Positions 1-8,942 of a DNA stretch of 64,000 nt are shown one piece after another (the first letter of the stretch is position 1; each line of letters starts with the position of its first letter). The position numbers and the translations under genes were made by a program. Origin of the DNA: Aurantiacibacter sediminis (GTDB taxonomy: Bacteria; Pseudomonadota; Alphaproteobacteria; Sphingomonadales; Sphingomonadaceae). The notes under the pieces were generated by a model, which saw nothing but the letters and a program-made list of their open reading frames with translations, had not been told where the DNA came from and did not search any database. The DNA lies in the NCBI RefSeq assembly GCF_016019885.1, contig NZ_JAEANY010000003.1, forward strand, positions 310,001 to 374,000, in the 5' to 3' direction.

Positions 1-7
1 TGACCGC

Positions 8-1633
8 CTATTCGCTGGCCGCTATATGGCCACCGAAGGCGCGGCCGAAATAGTCTTCCGGCAACCAACCGGGGCGCGCATCCATGTTGGCAACATTGCG
101 CAGCACGAGATAAGCGATATCGGTAAAGCGGCCGAGCTGCTCATATTCGATCAGGTCGGCTTCATCCGAAGGCTCATGGTAATGCGTGGCCAGGAAACCA
201 GTCTGGATCGCCTCTCCGCCATTGCCGAAGCCGAGGTCTACATAGACTGCCGGGATACCGCGCTCGACATAGGAGTATTGGTCGGACCGGAAAAAGAAAG
301 CTTCGCCCGGGTTGGGATCGGGCACCAGCTCAAGGCCATATTCGCTCACTGCAGTGGCCACTGCCGGGCCGAGATTGGAGCGATCCGCGCCAAAGGCCAC
401 GATGTCGGAGAAGGGCCATGTCAGGATAGGCATGTCGACATTCACGTTTGCGACCAATTCGCCCTCGCCAAGGCCGGGATTGGCCGCGTGATAGGATGAT
501 CCGATCAGCCCCAATTCCTCTGCTCCCAATGCGACAAACAGCGTGGGACGGCGTACCGGCTCCTCGCGAAGAAGCCGGGCCATTTCCATCAGCGCTGCAA
601 CGCCCGTCGCATTATCCATCGCGCCGTTATAAATGCGATCACCGTCCTCGGTCGGATATCGCGAGATGCCTTCGTGATCGAGATGCGCTGTCACGACGAC
701 ATATTGGTCTGCCAATGCCGGATCGGTGCCGGGCAGCATCCCGATGACATTCGAAGTTGCCAGTGCCGGCTGGATTTCATTCGCGAAGCTGATCCGGGCG
801 CGCGATGAAATGTCGAAGCTGGGAAGCGGGGCCATGCCATTTGCCTGCGCCATCGACACTTCATCGAGGGAGATTTGCTCGCCTTGCAGCAAGCTCCGGG
901 ACAGCTCTTCCGATGCCACAAGCGAGACCTGCACGCCGTCGACCGGATGACCCGGCACACCGTCCGGGCCGAGCCAGGTCAGCCCACCGCCACCTGCGAA
1001 AAAAGCAGCCCCGCGAGCAAAGGGGATGCGCGCCGAAAGCTCCGGCGTCCACAGCATTATCGCACCGATAGCGCCCCGTTCCGCAAGCCGCGAAGTCGCC
1101 TGGTTCTGCAGGATGCGCGTTTCGAGCGGATCGAGCCCTTCGGGCGCGCCATAGACCCACAGGGCGATCTTGCCTTCGAGATCGACGCCGGAAAGATCGT
1201 CATAACCAAGATCGGGCCGATCATAGCCGTAGCCGACGAAGACCATCTCGGCCTCGAACCTGCCACTGCCTGCATTCGGCAGGCCTCCGCCGACGATATC
1301 CGTGCCGTAATCGACTTTGCGCGAATTGCCCTCGGCATCGACGATAGAAACGCTTGTGTCGCGCGCCTGGCGGACGCGGACCAGCTCGAAATTCTGATAC
1401 CAGCTGCCATCGTCTCCGCCCGGCAGCAGGCCGACCTCGGCAAAGCGGCCAGCGACATATTCCGCGGCGCGATCATAGCCGGGCGTGCCCGCTTCGCGCC
1501 CTTCCATGTCGTCATCGGCGAGGATGCGGACGTCGTCTTCCAACGTAGCCCGGTCGGAAATCGCTTGCTGCGCCGAACCCGGCATCGCCAGGAAGGACGC
1601 AGCCAAAGCGGCAAGAACACTCAGTTTTCTCAT
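8..1633 (-). CDS. M28 family metallopeptidase with PA domain, exported
   Basis: The 541 aa product is a predicted zinc aminopeptidase of family M28 acting outside the cytoplasm. The start at 1633 (MRKLSVLAAL) gives a clean signal peptide ending near SAQQ and has a G-rich ribosome site about 8 bases upstream; a longer frame back to 1666 only adds an unlikely leader. Metal-site motifs are visible: TAHLDHEG (His/Asp), GAMDNATG (bridging Asp), GAEELG (Glu pair) and the late HYHEPSDE histidine. A PA (protease-associated) insert lies between the signal peptide and the catalytic core. It follows cobS on the same strand after 99 bp. The substrate cannot be told from sequence. Confidence 0.88.
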   Translation of the reverse strand: MRKLSVLAALAASFLAMPGSAQQAISDRATLEDDVRILADDDMEGREAGTPGYDRAAEYVAGRFAEVGLLPGGDDGSWYQNFELVRVRQARDTSVSIVDAEGNSRKVDYGTDIVGGGLPNAGSGRFEAEMVFVGYGYDRPDLGYDDLSGVDLEGKIALWVYGAPEGLDPLETRILQNQATSRLAERGAIGAIMLWTPELSARIPFARGAAFFAGGGGLTWLGPDGVPGHPVDGVQVSLVASEELSRSLLQGEQISLDEVSMAQANGMAPLPSFDISSRARISFANEIQPALATSNVIGMLPGTDPALADQYVVVTAHLDHEGISRYPTEDGDRIYNGAMDNATGVAALMEMARLLREEPVRRPTLFVALGAEELGLIGSSYHAANPGLGEGELVANVNVDMPILTWPFSDIVAFGADRSNLGPAVATAVSEYGLELVPDPNPGEAFFFRSDQYSYVERGIPAVYVDLGFGNGGEAIQTGFLATHYHEPSDEADLIEYEQLGRFTDIAYLVLRNVANMDARPGWLPEDYFGRAFGGHIAASE

Positions 1634-1732
1634 GGAAATTCCCCCGCCCATCAGCGCAAATCTCAAGCAGCGCCGAGTGCTACACGCTAATGCGTGACGT
1701 GCAAGAGCCTTGCCGCAACGGCAGGGCGCGCA

Positions 1733-2716
1733 TCAATCCTTCGAAACGACGCTTTCGGGCAATTCTGTGCCGAATACGCGCTGGTAATACTCCGCCACCA
1801 GCATCCGCTCTGCCTCATCGCATTTGTTGAGGAAGCTGAGGCGGAAAGAGAAGCCGGGATCACCGAAAATTTCGGTGTTCTGCGCCCAAGTGATGACCGT
1901 ACGCGGGCTCATCACCGTGGAGATATCGCCATTCATGAAGCCCTGACGGCTGAGGTCTGCCACGCGGATCATGTCTGCCACCAGATCGGCGCCGAGCGTG
2001 GTCTTCGCGCCTACGATCTCGCGCTCGGTTTCGGCAGGCAGGTAATTCAGGCCGACCACGATATTCCAGCGATCCATCTGGCCCTGATTGATTGCCTGCG
2101 TCCCATGATAGAGGCCGCTCGTATCGCCGAGGCCGACAGTGTTGGCCGTCGCGAACAGGCGGAAATGCGGATCCGGGCGGATCACGCGGTTCTGATCGAG
2201 CAAAGTCAGCTTGCCCGCCTGCTCCAGCACACGCTGGATCACGAACATCACGTCCGGCCGGCCAGCGTCATATTCGTCGAACACAAGCGCGACGGGATGC
2301 TGCAAAGCCCAGGGCAGCAGGCCTTCGCGGAATTCGGTCACCTGCAAGCCGTCACGCAGCACGATCGCATCGCGGCCGATCAGGTCGATACGGCTGATAT
2401 GCGCGTCGAGGTTGATGCGAACAGTCGGCCAATTGAGACGCGCGGCAACCTGTTCGATGTGAGTCGATTTACCCGTGCCGTGATAACCCTGGATCATCAC
2501 CCGGCGATTATGGGCAAAGCCGGCCAGGATCGCGAGCGTCGTGTCCGGATCGAAAACATAGCTTTCATCGGTGTCGGGCACGCGCTCATCAGCCTTGGAA
2601 AAGGCGGGCACTTTCATGTCGATATCGATGCCAAAGGTTTCACGCACATCGACTTCCATGTCGGGCGCGGCCATTACGGTGGTTCCGGTTTCGCTGCTGT
2701 TTGTCATCTCGTTCAT
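1733..2716 (-). CDS. cobS: CobS-type AAA+ ATPase (cobaltochelatase subunit CobS family)
   Basis: The 327 aa protein matches the usual CobS length and pattern. Walker A is GYHGTGKST near residue 80, Walker B is LVFDEYDAG, and the arginine-rich and sensor regions follow (FRLFATANT). In aerobic cobalamin synthesis CobS and CobT form the ATPase module of cobalt chelatase CobNST. In sphingomonads cobS is commonly near a J-domain gene and bolA, as here, but two rightward genes (2790-4086) sit between. No cobT or cobN is in the window, so a role in cobalt insertion rests on family membership only. A MoxR-like chaperone role is the alternative. Confidence 0.85.
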   Translation of the reverse strand: MNEMTNSSETGTTVMAAPDMEVDVRETFGIDIDMKVPAFSKADERVPDTDESYVFDPDTTLAILAGFAHNRRVMIQGYHGTGKSTHIEQVAARLNWPTVRINLDAHISRIDLIGRDAIVLRDGLQVTEFREGLLPWALQHPVALVFDEYDAGRPDVMFVIQRVLEQAGKLTLLDQNRVIRPDPHFRLFATANTVGLGDTSGLYHGTQAINQGQMDRWNIVVGLNYLPAETEREIVGAKTTLGADLVADMIRVADLSRQGFMNGDISTVMSPRTVITWAQNTEIFGDPGFSFRLSFLNKCDEAERMLVAEYYQRVFGTELPESVVSKD

Positions 2717-2789
2717 ATGCCGCGCTGCCTAGACGCGCGCGCCGCATGCTGCAACAAGGTATTGGGGCCGTATGGAGGAGGAATGGGGA

Positions 2790-3149
2790 ATGTACATTCA
2801 GGGTTTTCTGCTCGCCGTGCCGGAGGACAAGAAGGCCGAATATGTGGCGATGGCGAAGCGCGCGGCGACGAAGTTTCACGAATATGGCGTCGTCCAAATC
2901 GTGGAGGCGTGGGAGGATGAAATAGCCGACGGCCGCGTCACCGATTTCCGCCGCGCGACGCTTGCCAAGGAAGGTGAAAGGATCGTCTTTTCGTGGATGA
3001 TCTGGCGCGACAAGGCTGCCTACGATGCCTCGCATGAGAAGATGGAGAACGATTCTTTCTGGAAGGAAGAATTTTCCGCAATGCCGTTCGACGGCATGCG
3101 AATGATGTGGGGCGGCTTCCGGCCAATCGTAATGAGTGAGGCGGAATAG
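2790..3149 (+). CDS. DUF1428 family protein (YbaA-like)
   Basis: This 119 aa cytoplasmic protein has the DUF1428 signature: MYIQGFLLAVP at the start, then KAATKFHEYG-like and VVEAWEDEI segments, and MPFDGMRMMWGGF at the end. The start at 2790 is chosen because GGAGGAGG at 2774-2781 sits 8 bases before it; a frame opening at 2772 would place that ribosome site inside the gene. The family has a ferredoxin-like dimeric alpha/beta-barrel fold and no established reaction. It stands alone between cobS (divergent) and the MpaB-like gene. Confidence 0.85.
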   Translation: MYIQGFLLAVPEDKKAEYVAMAKRAATKFHEYGVVQIVEAWEDEIADGRVTDFRRATLAKEGERIVFSWMIWRDKAAYDASHEKMENDSFWKEEFSAMPFDGMRMMWGGFRPIVMSEAE

Positions 3150-3222
3150 CAAGCTTTGCAATACGGACGTCGCCAGACTTAAGACCACTCGCATTCGGCA
3201 GCAATGCGCCTAGATTAAGCCA

Positions 3223-4086
3223 ATGGCGCGCCGCCCCTTCCCCGATCCGGTCGAATTCACCCGGCTGAAGCTGGTCGAGCGGGTGCGCGCGGCGTTTAAC
3301 GATGCGTCCAAGGGCGAGGCACCCATCCCTCCTTCCGATGAAGCATACTTCGCTGCCAATACGCCGATCCGCATGGTGCATGCCGATCTCGTCGGCATGA
3401 TGATAGGCGGGATGTCCGCGCTGCTGTTGCAAATGCTGCACCCACATGCCCTGCAAGGTGTGCTCGATTTTTCGAATTTTCGCGCGGACATGCACGGCCG
3501 GTTGCGCCGCACTGCTCGCTTTATCGCGGTGACGACCTACGGCCATCGTGACGATGCGGAGGCTGCAATTGAGCGGGTCAATCGCATCCACTCCAAGGTT
3601 CGCGGCACTCTTCCCGATGGCTCCGCCTACGAAGCGACCAATCCGCGCACGCTGGCTTGGGTCCATGTGACAGAAGCGCTGATGTTTCTCGAAGCTTGGC
3701 TTGTCCACGTCCGGCCGGAAATGCCGCTTTCCGAACAGGACGAATACTTTCGCCAATTTGCTCTGATCGCGCGCAAGCTTGGCGCCGATCCCGTGCCGGA
3801 GTCGAAGGCAGAGGCACAAGAGGTGTTCCGCACCTTGCGGTCTGACCTGCGCGCGACGCCGCAAGCGCGCGAAGTCGCCGAGCTGGTGCTTGAGCATCGA
3901 CCGCAAGGCGCAACGGGAACCATCCAGCCGTTTATGGCGAACGCTGCCGTGTCGCTTCTACCGCCTTTTGCGCGCACCATGCTCGATCTCGATGCGCCGG
4001 GCCTTTCGGCTTTGCCGTCAAAGCTTGTGACAGGCGCGCTTGGCGGGACGATGCGCTGGGCATTCCAGCAAAAACCGCGCGGCTAG
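3223..4086 (+). CDS. Oxygenase MpaB family protein (DUF2236)
   Basis: The 287 aa product belongs to the DUF2236 / MpaB-rubber oxygenase family of helical, heme-dependent oxygenases. The family hallmark is visible near residues 65-105: QMLHPHALQGVLDF followed by FRADMHGRLRRTARF, with conserved His and Arg; a second conserved helix (WVHVTEALMFLEAW) supplies further His residues. It is soluble by appearance. The gene ends one base before the convergent J-domain gene. Substrate and heme binding are inferred from the family only. Confidence 0.82.
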   Translation: MARRPFPDPVEFTRLKLVERVRAAFNDASKGEAPIPPSDEAYFAANTPIRMVHADLVGMMIGGMSALLLQMLHPHALQGVLDFSNFRADMHGRLRRTARFIAVTTYGHRDDAEAAIERVNRIHSKVRGTLPDGSAYEATNPRTLAWVHVTEALMFLEAWLVHVRPEMPLSEQDEYFRQFALIARKLGADPVPESKAEAQEVFRTLRSDLRATPQAREVAELVLEHRPQGATGTIQPFMANAAVSLLPPFARTMLDLDAPGLSALPSKLVTGALGGTMRWAFQQKPRG

Positions 4087-4087
4087 A

Positions 4088-4678
4088 TCAGGCGAAAGCC
4101 GCCGCGCGCCGCAGCAGCTGGTAGGCCTCTACCACGCGTTGCAAACGCGCTTCATGCGCGCGGTCTCCGCCATTGCGATCAGGGTGGTAACGCCGGACGA
4201 GCGCGGAATAGCGGCGCCGCAGCTCGGGCCTGTCCGTCTTCGGCCCCAGCCCCATGACTTGCAAAGCCTCGCGCTCTCGCGGCGTGAAACGGCTGAAATT
4301 CTCATGCTTGCGCCCAGCGGCGGCGCGCTTGATATCGCCCGCCCGCGCGCCAATCGCGTCGAGTGGATCGGCAAAGTCCGCCCAGCGCGGCATGCCATCG
4401 ACGCCAGCGGTCGGCTTGAACGCCGGAGACTCGGTCTGCCAGCCGGAGCCGGGAGCCTGAGCGCGATAAATCTCGTCAGCGCTCATTCCTTCGAACCAGT
4501 CGTACCCGGCGTTGAACTCCCGCACATGTTCGAGGCAGAACCAGCGCCATTCGCCCGGACCATCGAAGGAATTGCCTGCCCCGCCCGGCGCGCGGAATTC
4601 TCCGGGTTCGCGGCAGGTGGGATGCTCGCACACCCTTCCCTCGCTCTCATACCGGCCGTGGAACTTCTCGTTTCGCAT
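4088..4678 (-). CDS. J-domain (DnaJ-like) protein with C-terminal J domain
   Basis: The 196 aa protein carries a C-terminal J domain with the HPD motif (RRYHPDRNGGD), which stimulates Hsp70 ATPase. The N-terminal half has a Cys/His pattern (CEHPTCREPGEFRAP, then WFCLEHVREFNAGYDWF) that suggests a metal site. The start at 4678 (MRNEKFHGR) matches the usual start of this sphingomonad family; a start at 4735 would overlap the bolA start codon on the other strand. bolA is divergent 55 bp away, so both are probably driven from 4679-4733. A co-chaperone role linked to BolA or CobS is an inference from recurrent neighbourhood. Confidence 0.82.
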   Translation of the reverse strand: MRNEKFHGRYESEGRVCEHPTCREPGEFRAPGGAGNSFDGPGEWRWFCLEHVREFNAGYDWFEGMSADEIYRAQAPGSGWQTESPAFKPTAGVDGMPRWADFADPLDAIGARAGDIKRAAAGRKHENFSRFTPREREALQVMGLGPKTDRPELRRRYSALVRRYHPDRNGGDRAHEARLQRVVEAYQLLRRAAAFA

Positions 4679-4733
4679 GAGCCGCGACAAATGGGGATTG
4701 CACCCGCTGTTGGAAACCCCCAGTTTAGTCCGC

Positions 4734-5027
4734 ATGACCGGACCAGTTGCAAACGAGATCACCCAGCTCCTCACCCATGCTCTCAAGCCCACACGGCTCG
4801 AAGTCATCAACGATAGCGCGCATCACGCGGGCCATTCGGGCGATGACGGCAGCGGTGAAAGCCATTTCACCGTCATCGTGGAAAGCCCCGAATTTGCAGG
4901 CAAGAACCGCCTCGTCCGCCAGCGCATGGTGCTTGCCGCGCTGGGCGATATTCCGGGCGAGCGGGTCCACGCCTTTGCGATGAAATGCTACGCGCCCGGT
5001 GAGGCCTCAGGGGGAGGCGCGCAATGA
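4734..5027 (+). CDS. bolA: BolA family transcriptional regulator / Fe-S partner
   Basis: The 97 aa product is a BolA/IbaG-type KH-like protein. HFTVIVESPEFAGKNRLVRQ and the late HAFAMKCYAP region are characteristic; the conserved His residues can coordinate a shared 2Fe-2S cluster with a monothiol glutaredoxin. The ATG at 4734 was chosen over longer frames because family members begin about 30 residues before the core. Its stop overlaps the ATG of the next gene (ATGA, 5024-5027), implying translational coupling with the glutathione transferase-like gene. It is divergent from the J-domain gene. Confidence 0.88.
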   Translation: MTGPVANEITQLLTHALKPTRLEVINDSAHHAGHSGDDGSGESHFTVIVESPEFAGKNRLVRQRMVLAALGDIPGERVHAFAMKCYAPGEASGGGAQ

Positions 5028-5731
5028 GCGTAGAGCTGTGGTATTGGCCGAATATTCCCGGTCGCGGCGAATTCATCCGCTTGTTCTGCGAGGCCTTCCA
5101 GATCGACTATACCGATATGGCGCGTGAACAGAATGCCGACGCACTTGTCGAGCATATGCACGGGCTTGAGGGCATCCGACCGTTCGCCCCGCCCTATATT
5201 GTCGATGGCGATGTCACTATCGGTCAGACCCCGCTGATCCTGCAATATCTCTCCGACAAGGAAGGGCACGGCTCGGGCGAGATGGAGGTCGACCTGCAAT
5301 TGCTCCAACTCCAACTCGATATCGCCGATTTCGTGGAGGAAGTGCACAGCGTCCATCACCCCATCGCCAGCGAAGTATATTACGCTGACCAGATGGACTC
5401 GGCTTTCGAAAAGGCCGGTTATTTCCGCGCCCAGCGCATCCCCAAATACCTCATCCATTTCGACAATGCGATCGCCGCCAATGGCGGGCCTTTCAGCCTT
5501 GGCCAGCAGCCCAGCCATGTCGACACCAGCCTGTTCCAGATCATGGAGGGGCTCGATTACATGTTCCCCAATTATATGAAGGAAATGCAGGGGACGTGGA
5601 CCTATCTCGAAGGGCTGCAGGGCGCAGTGCCCGAAATCGAGGGACTCGCTGAATACCTTGCCAGCGAGCAGCGAATGGAATTCAACGAAGACGGCATCTT
5701 CCGCCATTATGAGGAACTGGACGACCAGTAG
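5024..5731 (+). CDS. Glutathione S-transferase family protein
   Basis: The 235 aa product has an N-terminal thioredoxin-like GST domain (LWYWPNIPGRGEFIRLF, then APPYIVDGDVTIGQTPLILQYL with the cis-Pro and the Gln-Thr glutathione-binding pair) and an all-helical C-terminal domain. It is translationally coupled to bolA by an ATGA overlap. The N-terminal Tyr in LWYWPN could be the catalytic residue of Tyr-type GSTs. Substrate is unknown. Coupling to BolA, whose partners are often glutathione-dependent glutaredoxins, is suggestive only. Confidence 0.85.
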   Translation: MSVELWYWPNIPGRGEFIRLFCEAFQIDYTDMAREQNADALVEHMHGLEGIRPFAPPYIVDGDVTIGQTPLILQYLSDKEGHGSGEMEVDLQLLQLQLDIADFVEEVHSVHHPIASEVYYADQMDSAFEKAGYFRAQRIPKYLIHFDNAIAANGGPFSLGQQPSHVDTSLFQIMEGLDYMFPNYMKEMQGTWTYLEGLQGAVPEIEGLAEYLASEQRMEFNEDGIFRHYEELDDQ

Positions 5732-5745
5732 GGGCTTGATTGGGC

Positions 5746-6633
5746 ATGAGCATACTCAAGACTGTCACGCCCACGTCGCATGACCTTGGCGACTTTACCG
5801 TGCGCCGTGCCGTGCCGAGCAAGGAATGCCGCATGGTAGGGCCCTTCGTTTTCGTCGACCAGTTTGGGCCGGCGCAGCTTGATCTTGGCGGCGGCATGGA
5901 TGTGCGCCCGCACCCGCATATCAATCTCGCGACGGTGACATGGCTGTTCGATGGCGCGATCGATCACCGTGACAGCCTTGATACGTTTTCGACCATTCGG
6001 CCTGGCACGGTGAATCTGATGACCGCAGGAACGGGCATCGTTCATTCCGAGCGGAGCCCGATGGTGGAGCGCGAAAAAGGTCCTTCGCTCTACGGCATGC
6101 AGACCTGGCTCGCTCTGCCCGATGGCAAGGAAGAAATCGACCCGGCCTTTGAGTCGGTCAGCGATTTGCCGTGGATCGATGGCGATGGCGCGCGTGCCTG
6201 CGTGATCATGGGTGAGCTGTGGGGCGAGCGTGCCTCCACCACTTGCCACGCCGAGACCATCTATGCCGAAATCGTGCTGCAGGAAGGCGGCTCCATCCCG
6301 ATCGATGCGGAGGCCGACGAACGGGCAGTGATGCTGGTCGGCGGCGAAGCCTCACTCGATGGTCAAGCCTTGAAGCTTTACGATCTCGTCGTGCTTCAAC
6401 CCGGCGAGACCATGACGCTTTCGAGCCGCTACGGAGCGCGCGCGATGCTGCTGGGCGGAGAAGCTTTCCAGACCAAGCGCCATGTCTGGTGGAATTTCGT
6501 TAGCAGCGATCGCGAGCGCATCGAGCAGGCCAAGGTAGACTGGCGCGAAGGCCGTTTCGCCAAGGTCCCCGGTGATGAAGCCGAGTGGATTCCGCTGCCC
6601 GATGGGCAGCCCAAAACTGTGAGCTATCCGTAA
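5746..6633 (+). CDS. Pirin family protein
   Basis: The 295 aa bicupin protein shows pirin motifs: RMVGPFVFVDQFGPA, then MDVRPHPHINLATVTWLFDG with metal-binding His residues, and MTAGTGIVHSER. Bacterial pirins bind a metal in the N-terminal cupin and some have quercetinase activity; others act as regulators. The start ATG at 5746 is preferred over a TTG at 5740. It follows the GST gene by 14 bp and may be co-transcribed with bolA-GST. A hairpin-rich intergenic repeat follows immediately at 6636. Confidence 0.85.
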   Translation: MSILKTVTPTSHDLGDFTVRRAVPSKECRMVGPFVFVDQFGPAQLDLGGGMDVRPHPHINLATVTWLFDGAIDHRDSLDTFSTIRPGTVNLMTAGTGIVHSERSPMVEREKGPSLYGMQTWLALPDGKEEIDPAFESVSDLPWIDGDGARACVIMGELWGERASTTCHAETIYAEIVLQEGGSIPIDAEADERAVMLVGGEASLDGQALKLYDLVVLQPGETMTLSSRYGARAMLLGGEAFQTKRHVWWNFVSSDRERIEQAKVDWREGRFAKVPGDEAEWIPLPDGQPKTVSYP

Positions 6634-6795
6634 TCCCCTCTCCCTCGACGGGAGAGGGATAGCGCAGCTTGGTCGCGCAGCGCCCTAGCGAAGCTTGGGA
6701 GAGGGTGCCGTGCAGGTCTTTCACCCACATCCAACTTCGACTAGCTAACAAGTCAGCAAGTCTTCGCATCTTTCTCCCGTCGAGGGAGAAGAAAA
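6634..6795. repeat. Intergenic palindromic repeat element (GAGAGGG type)
   Basis: Three related blocks are seen. The first is a perfect hairpin with arms CCCTCTCCC (6636-6644) and GGGAGAGGG (6650-6658) around a TCGAC loop. The second is a single GGGAGAGGGTG at 6697-6707. The third is a hairpin with arms TTCTCCC (6772-6778) and GGGAGAA (6784-6790) around GTCGA. This resembles dispersed intergenic repeats common in alphaproteobacteria. A related but distinct element occurs at 63835-63946. Confidence 0.75.
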
Positions 6796-6804
6796 AGGGA
6801 AACC

Positions 6805-7305
6805 ATGAAAAACGCATTTCTCCCCATCGCCCTCCTACTTTTCTCCGCCCCCGCTGTAGCGCAGGATGCACCCGCCGCGCCGGAACCCGGAACTCCCGGC
6901 ACGATCGAGTGGCACAATGCGCAGCAGCAGGCATTGCATTCGCTTTCGGCTGAAGATGGCTGGTACAGGCTCGATGGAGGCGTGATGTTCCGGCGGACTG
7001 CAGGCGATGGCTCCGGCCCTGCGCCCGAAGTCTCTGACGAAATCACCATCCATTACACCGGCACTTTCCCCGATGGCGAGGTGTTCGACAGTTCGGTCGA
7101 GCGCGGCGAGCCGGCGACCTTCCCGCTTTCACGCCTTATCACCGGCTGGCAGACCGCGATCCCCTATATGGGCGTAGGCGACACCGCTGAAATCGTCATT
7201 CCGGCAGAGCAGGCCTACGGCCTTGACGGGCGCGGCCCGATTCCAGGCGGAGCAACTTTGCTGTTTACGATCGAGCTTCTCGGCATCCCCAGCGAGGGTG
7301 TATGA
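6805..7305 (+). CDS. FKBP-type peptidyl-prolyl cis-trans isomerase, exported
   Basis: The 166 aa protein has a signal peptide (start MKNAFLPIAL, cleavage near AVAQDA) and a C-terminal FKBP domain. Characteristic pieces are DEITIHYTGTFPDGEVFDSS, PLSRLITGWQTAIPYMGVGD and the closing PGGATLLFTIELL. It should catalyse prolyl isomerisation in the periplasm. A GGGAAACC ribosome site precedes the start. Its stop overlaps the start of the next gene by ATGA (7302-7305), so the two are probably co-translated. Confidence 0.9.
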   Translation: MKNAFLPIALLLFSAPAVAQDAPAAPEPGTPGTIEWHNAQQQALHSLSAEDGWYRLDGGVMFRRTAGDGSGPAPEVSDEITIHYTGTFPDGEVFDSSVERGEPATFPLSRLITGWQTAIPYMGVGDTAEIVIPAEQAYGLDGRGPIPGGATLLFTIELLGIPSEGV

Positions 7306-8201
7306 CCCCGAGCGATCTGACGCCCGTCAAGCTGCCCAGCGGCATTACGCTCGATGTCTGGGATAGCGGGCCGACAGATGCGCCTGCGCTCATCTTTTTG
7401 CACGGTTTTCCAGAAAATCATCGGACGTGGCGGGATCAGATCGCACACTTGAGCGAGCGCTTTCGCTGCATCGCGCCAGACCAGCGCGGCTATGGCAATT
7501 CCTCCAAGCCTGGGGGGCCAGAGCATTACGATGCGCAGTCCTTGATCGGCGATATTTTCGCACTGGCGAAGGAGCTGGGCGTCGAAAAATTCACCATTGT
7601 CGGCCACGATTGGGGCGGCGCGCTGGCTTGGGGCGTTGCGGCATTCGGCCAAGCCATGGGAATTGTGGAGCGCCTGGTCATCGCCAATGCGCCGCATCCG
7701 GCGGTTTTCCAGCGCCTGTTGTTCGAAGACGAGGCGCAGCGTGCAGCAAGCCAATATATGCGCGCCTTCCGCGATCCGGCGCATGACGATGCCATTCGCG
7801 AGAGCGGTCTGATCGGTCTTCTGCAAACGGCTCTAAGCTGGGCGAGCCGCCCGAAATATCCGCCTGAAGAAATGGCTCTGCTGGCCGCGCAATGGGCCAA
7901 TCCGGACAACGCCTTCGCCATGCTGAACTGGTATCGCGCGAGCGGGATTGCCGTTCCACCGATGGAAGAACCTATCGGCCTGCCGAAAGGCTATATCGAC
8001 CCGCCTTTCCCACCCATCACCATCCCGACACTGGTTGTGTGGGGTACGGACGATGAAGCTTTGCTTCCGGCCAATCTCGATGGGCTGGACGACTGGGTGC
8101 AAAATCTTACTGTGGAGCGTGTCGAAGGCGCTGCTCACTTCATCCCCTGGGAAGCGCCCGACGCGGTCAATGCTTCGCTGGATGCGTTTCTGAAGACCTA
8201 G
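7302..8201 (+). CDS. Alpha/beta hydrolase, epoxide-hydrolase-like
   Basis: The 299 aa protein is an alpha/beta hydrolase. The oxyanion region is LHGFPENHRTW, the nucleophile elbow is GHDWGG with Asp as nucleophile, the acid is in VVWGTDDEAL, and the catalytic His is in EGAAHFIPWE. An Asp nucleophile in GHDWGG points to the epoxide hydrolase / haloalkane dehalogenase group rather than to Ser esterases; the HGxP motif favours epoxide hydrolase. It is coupled to the upstream FKBP gene by a 4 bp overlap. Substrate is unknown. Confidence 0.85.
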   Translation: MTPSDLTPVKLPSGITLDVWDSGPTDAPALIFLHGFPENHRTWRDQIAHLSERFRCIAPDQRGYGNSSKPGGPEHYDAQSLIGDIFALAKELGVEKFTIVGHDWGGALAWGVAAFGQAMGIVERLVIANAPHPAVFQRLLFEDEAQRAASQYMRAFRDPAHDDAIRESGLIGLLQTALSWASRPKYPPEEMALLAAQWANPDNAFAMLNWYRASGIAVPPMEEPIGLPKGYIDPPFPPITIPTLVVWGTDDEALLPANLDGLDDWVQNLTVERVEGAAHFIPWEAPDAVNASLDAFLKT

Positions 8202-8224
8202 CCTTTCCGCCGCACCCATATTCA

Positions 8225-8253
8225 TTGCCCTTTCGCCCGCTTGCCCCTACATC
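8225..8253 (+). promoter_or_regulatory. Predicted promoter of hisG, giving a near-leaderless mRNA
   Basis: TTGCCC at 8225-8230 and TACATC at 8248-8253 are separated by 17 bp. Only 8 bases separate the -10 box from the hisG ATG at 8262, so transcription would begin at or just before the start codon. No ribosome site is seen upstream of that ATG. The same spacing and a similar -35 box occur before tRNA-Phe, purC and purS. Confidence 0.5.
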
Positions 8254-8261
8254 GCGCGGCG

Positions 8262-8942
8262 ATGACAAACACCAGTGCCACACCCGATCACGGACCGCTG
8301 ATTTTCGCAGTTCCCAAGGGCCGCATTCTTGAAGAAGCGGTGCCGCTGATGGAACGTGCGGGCGTTGTGCCCGAGGCAGCCTTTCACGACAAGAAAGACC
8401 GATCGCTGAGCTTTGCCGATACCAGCGGCGACATGCGCATTTTCCGCGTGCGAGCTTTCGACGTCGCCACATTCGTGGCTTTCGGTGCAGCGCAGGCAGG
8501 CATTGTCGGTTCCGATGTCATCGAGGAATTCGATTATTCGGAACTCTATGCTCCCGTCGATCTCGGCATCGGGGCGTGCCGCCTCTCGGTCGCTGAGCCG
8601 AAGGAGCCGGTCGAATACAAATATGGCAATGCCAGCCATCTGCGCGTGGCGACCAAATATCCCAATATCACCAGCCGCCATTTTGAACGACAAGGCATCC
8701 AGGCCGAATGCATCAAGCTGAACGGTGCGATGGAGCTTGCCCCCTTTAGCGGGCTTGCCGGGCGGATCGTCGACCTTGTTTCCACCGGGCAGACACTCAA
8801 GTCGAATGGCCTCGTCGAGAAGCAGGAAATCATGCAGGTCACCAGCCGCCTGATCGTCAATCGCGCAGCATTGAAGAAAGACCCGCGCGTCGCCGCGCTG
8901 GTTGAGCGCTTCCGCATTGCGATGATGAAGGATGCCGCCTGA
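8262..8942 (+). CDS. hisG: ATP phosphoribosyltransferase, short form
   Basis: HisG joins ATP and PRPP in the first step of histidine synthesis. The 226 aa length and lack of a C-terminal regulatory domain mark it as the short form, which in other bacteria needs the HisRS-like subunit HisZ; hisZ is not in this window. Motifs include [15 protein letters not shown] at the start, [11 protein letters not shown], and the PRPP loop [14 protein letters not shown]. The ATG at 8262 is chosen over a TTG at 8241. The stop and the hisD start share one base (TGATG). Confidence 0.93.
   Translation: MTNTSATPDHGPLIFAVPKGRILEEAVPLMERAGVVPEAAFHDKKDRSLSFADTSGDMRIFRVRAFDVATFVAFGAAQAGIVGSDVIEEFDYSELYAPVDLGIGACRLSVAEPKEPVEYKYGNASHLRVATKYPNITSRHFERQGIQAECIKLNGAMELAPFSGLAGRIVDLVSTGQTLKSNGLVEKQEIMQVTSRLIVNRAALKKDPRVAALVERFRIAMMKDAA

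Noticed and set aside
1694-2920. 408-codon plus-strand frame over cobS
   Set aside because: It is antisense to an intact CobS with Walker motifs and has no family features.
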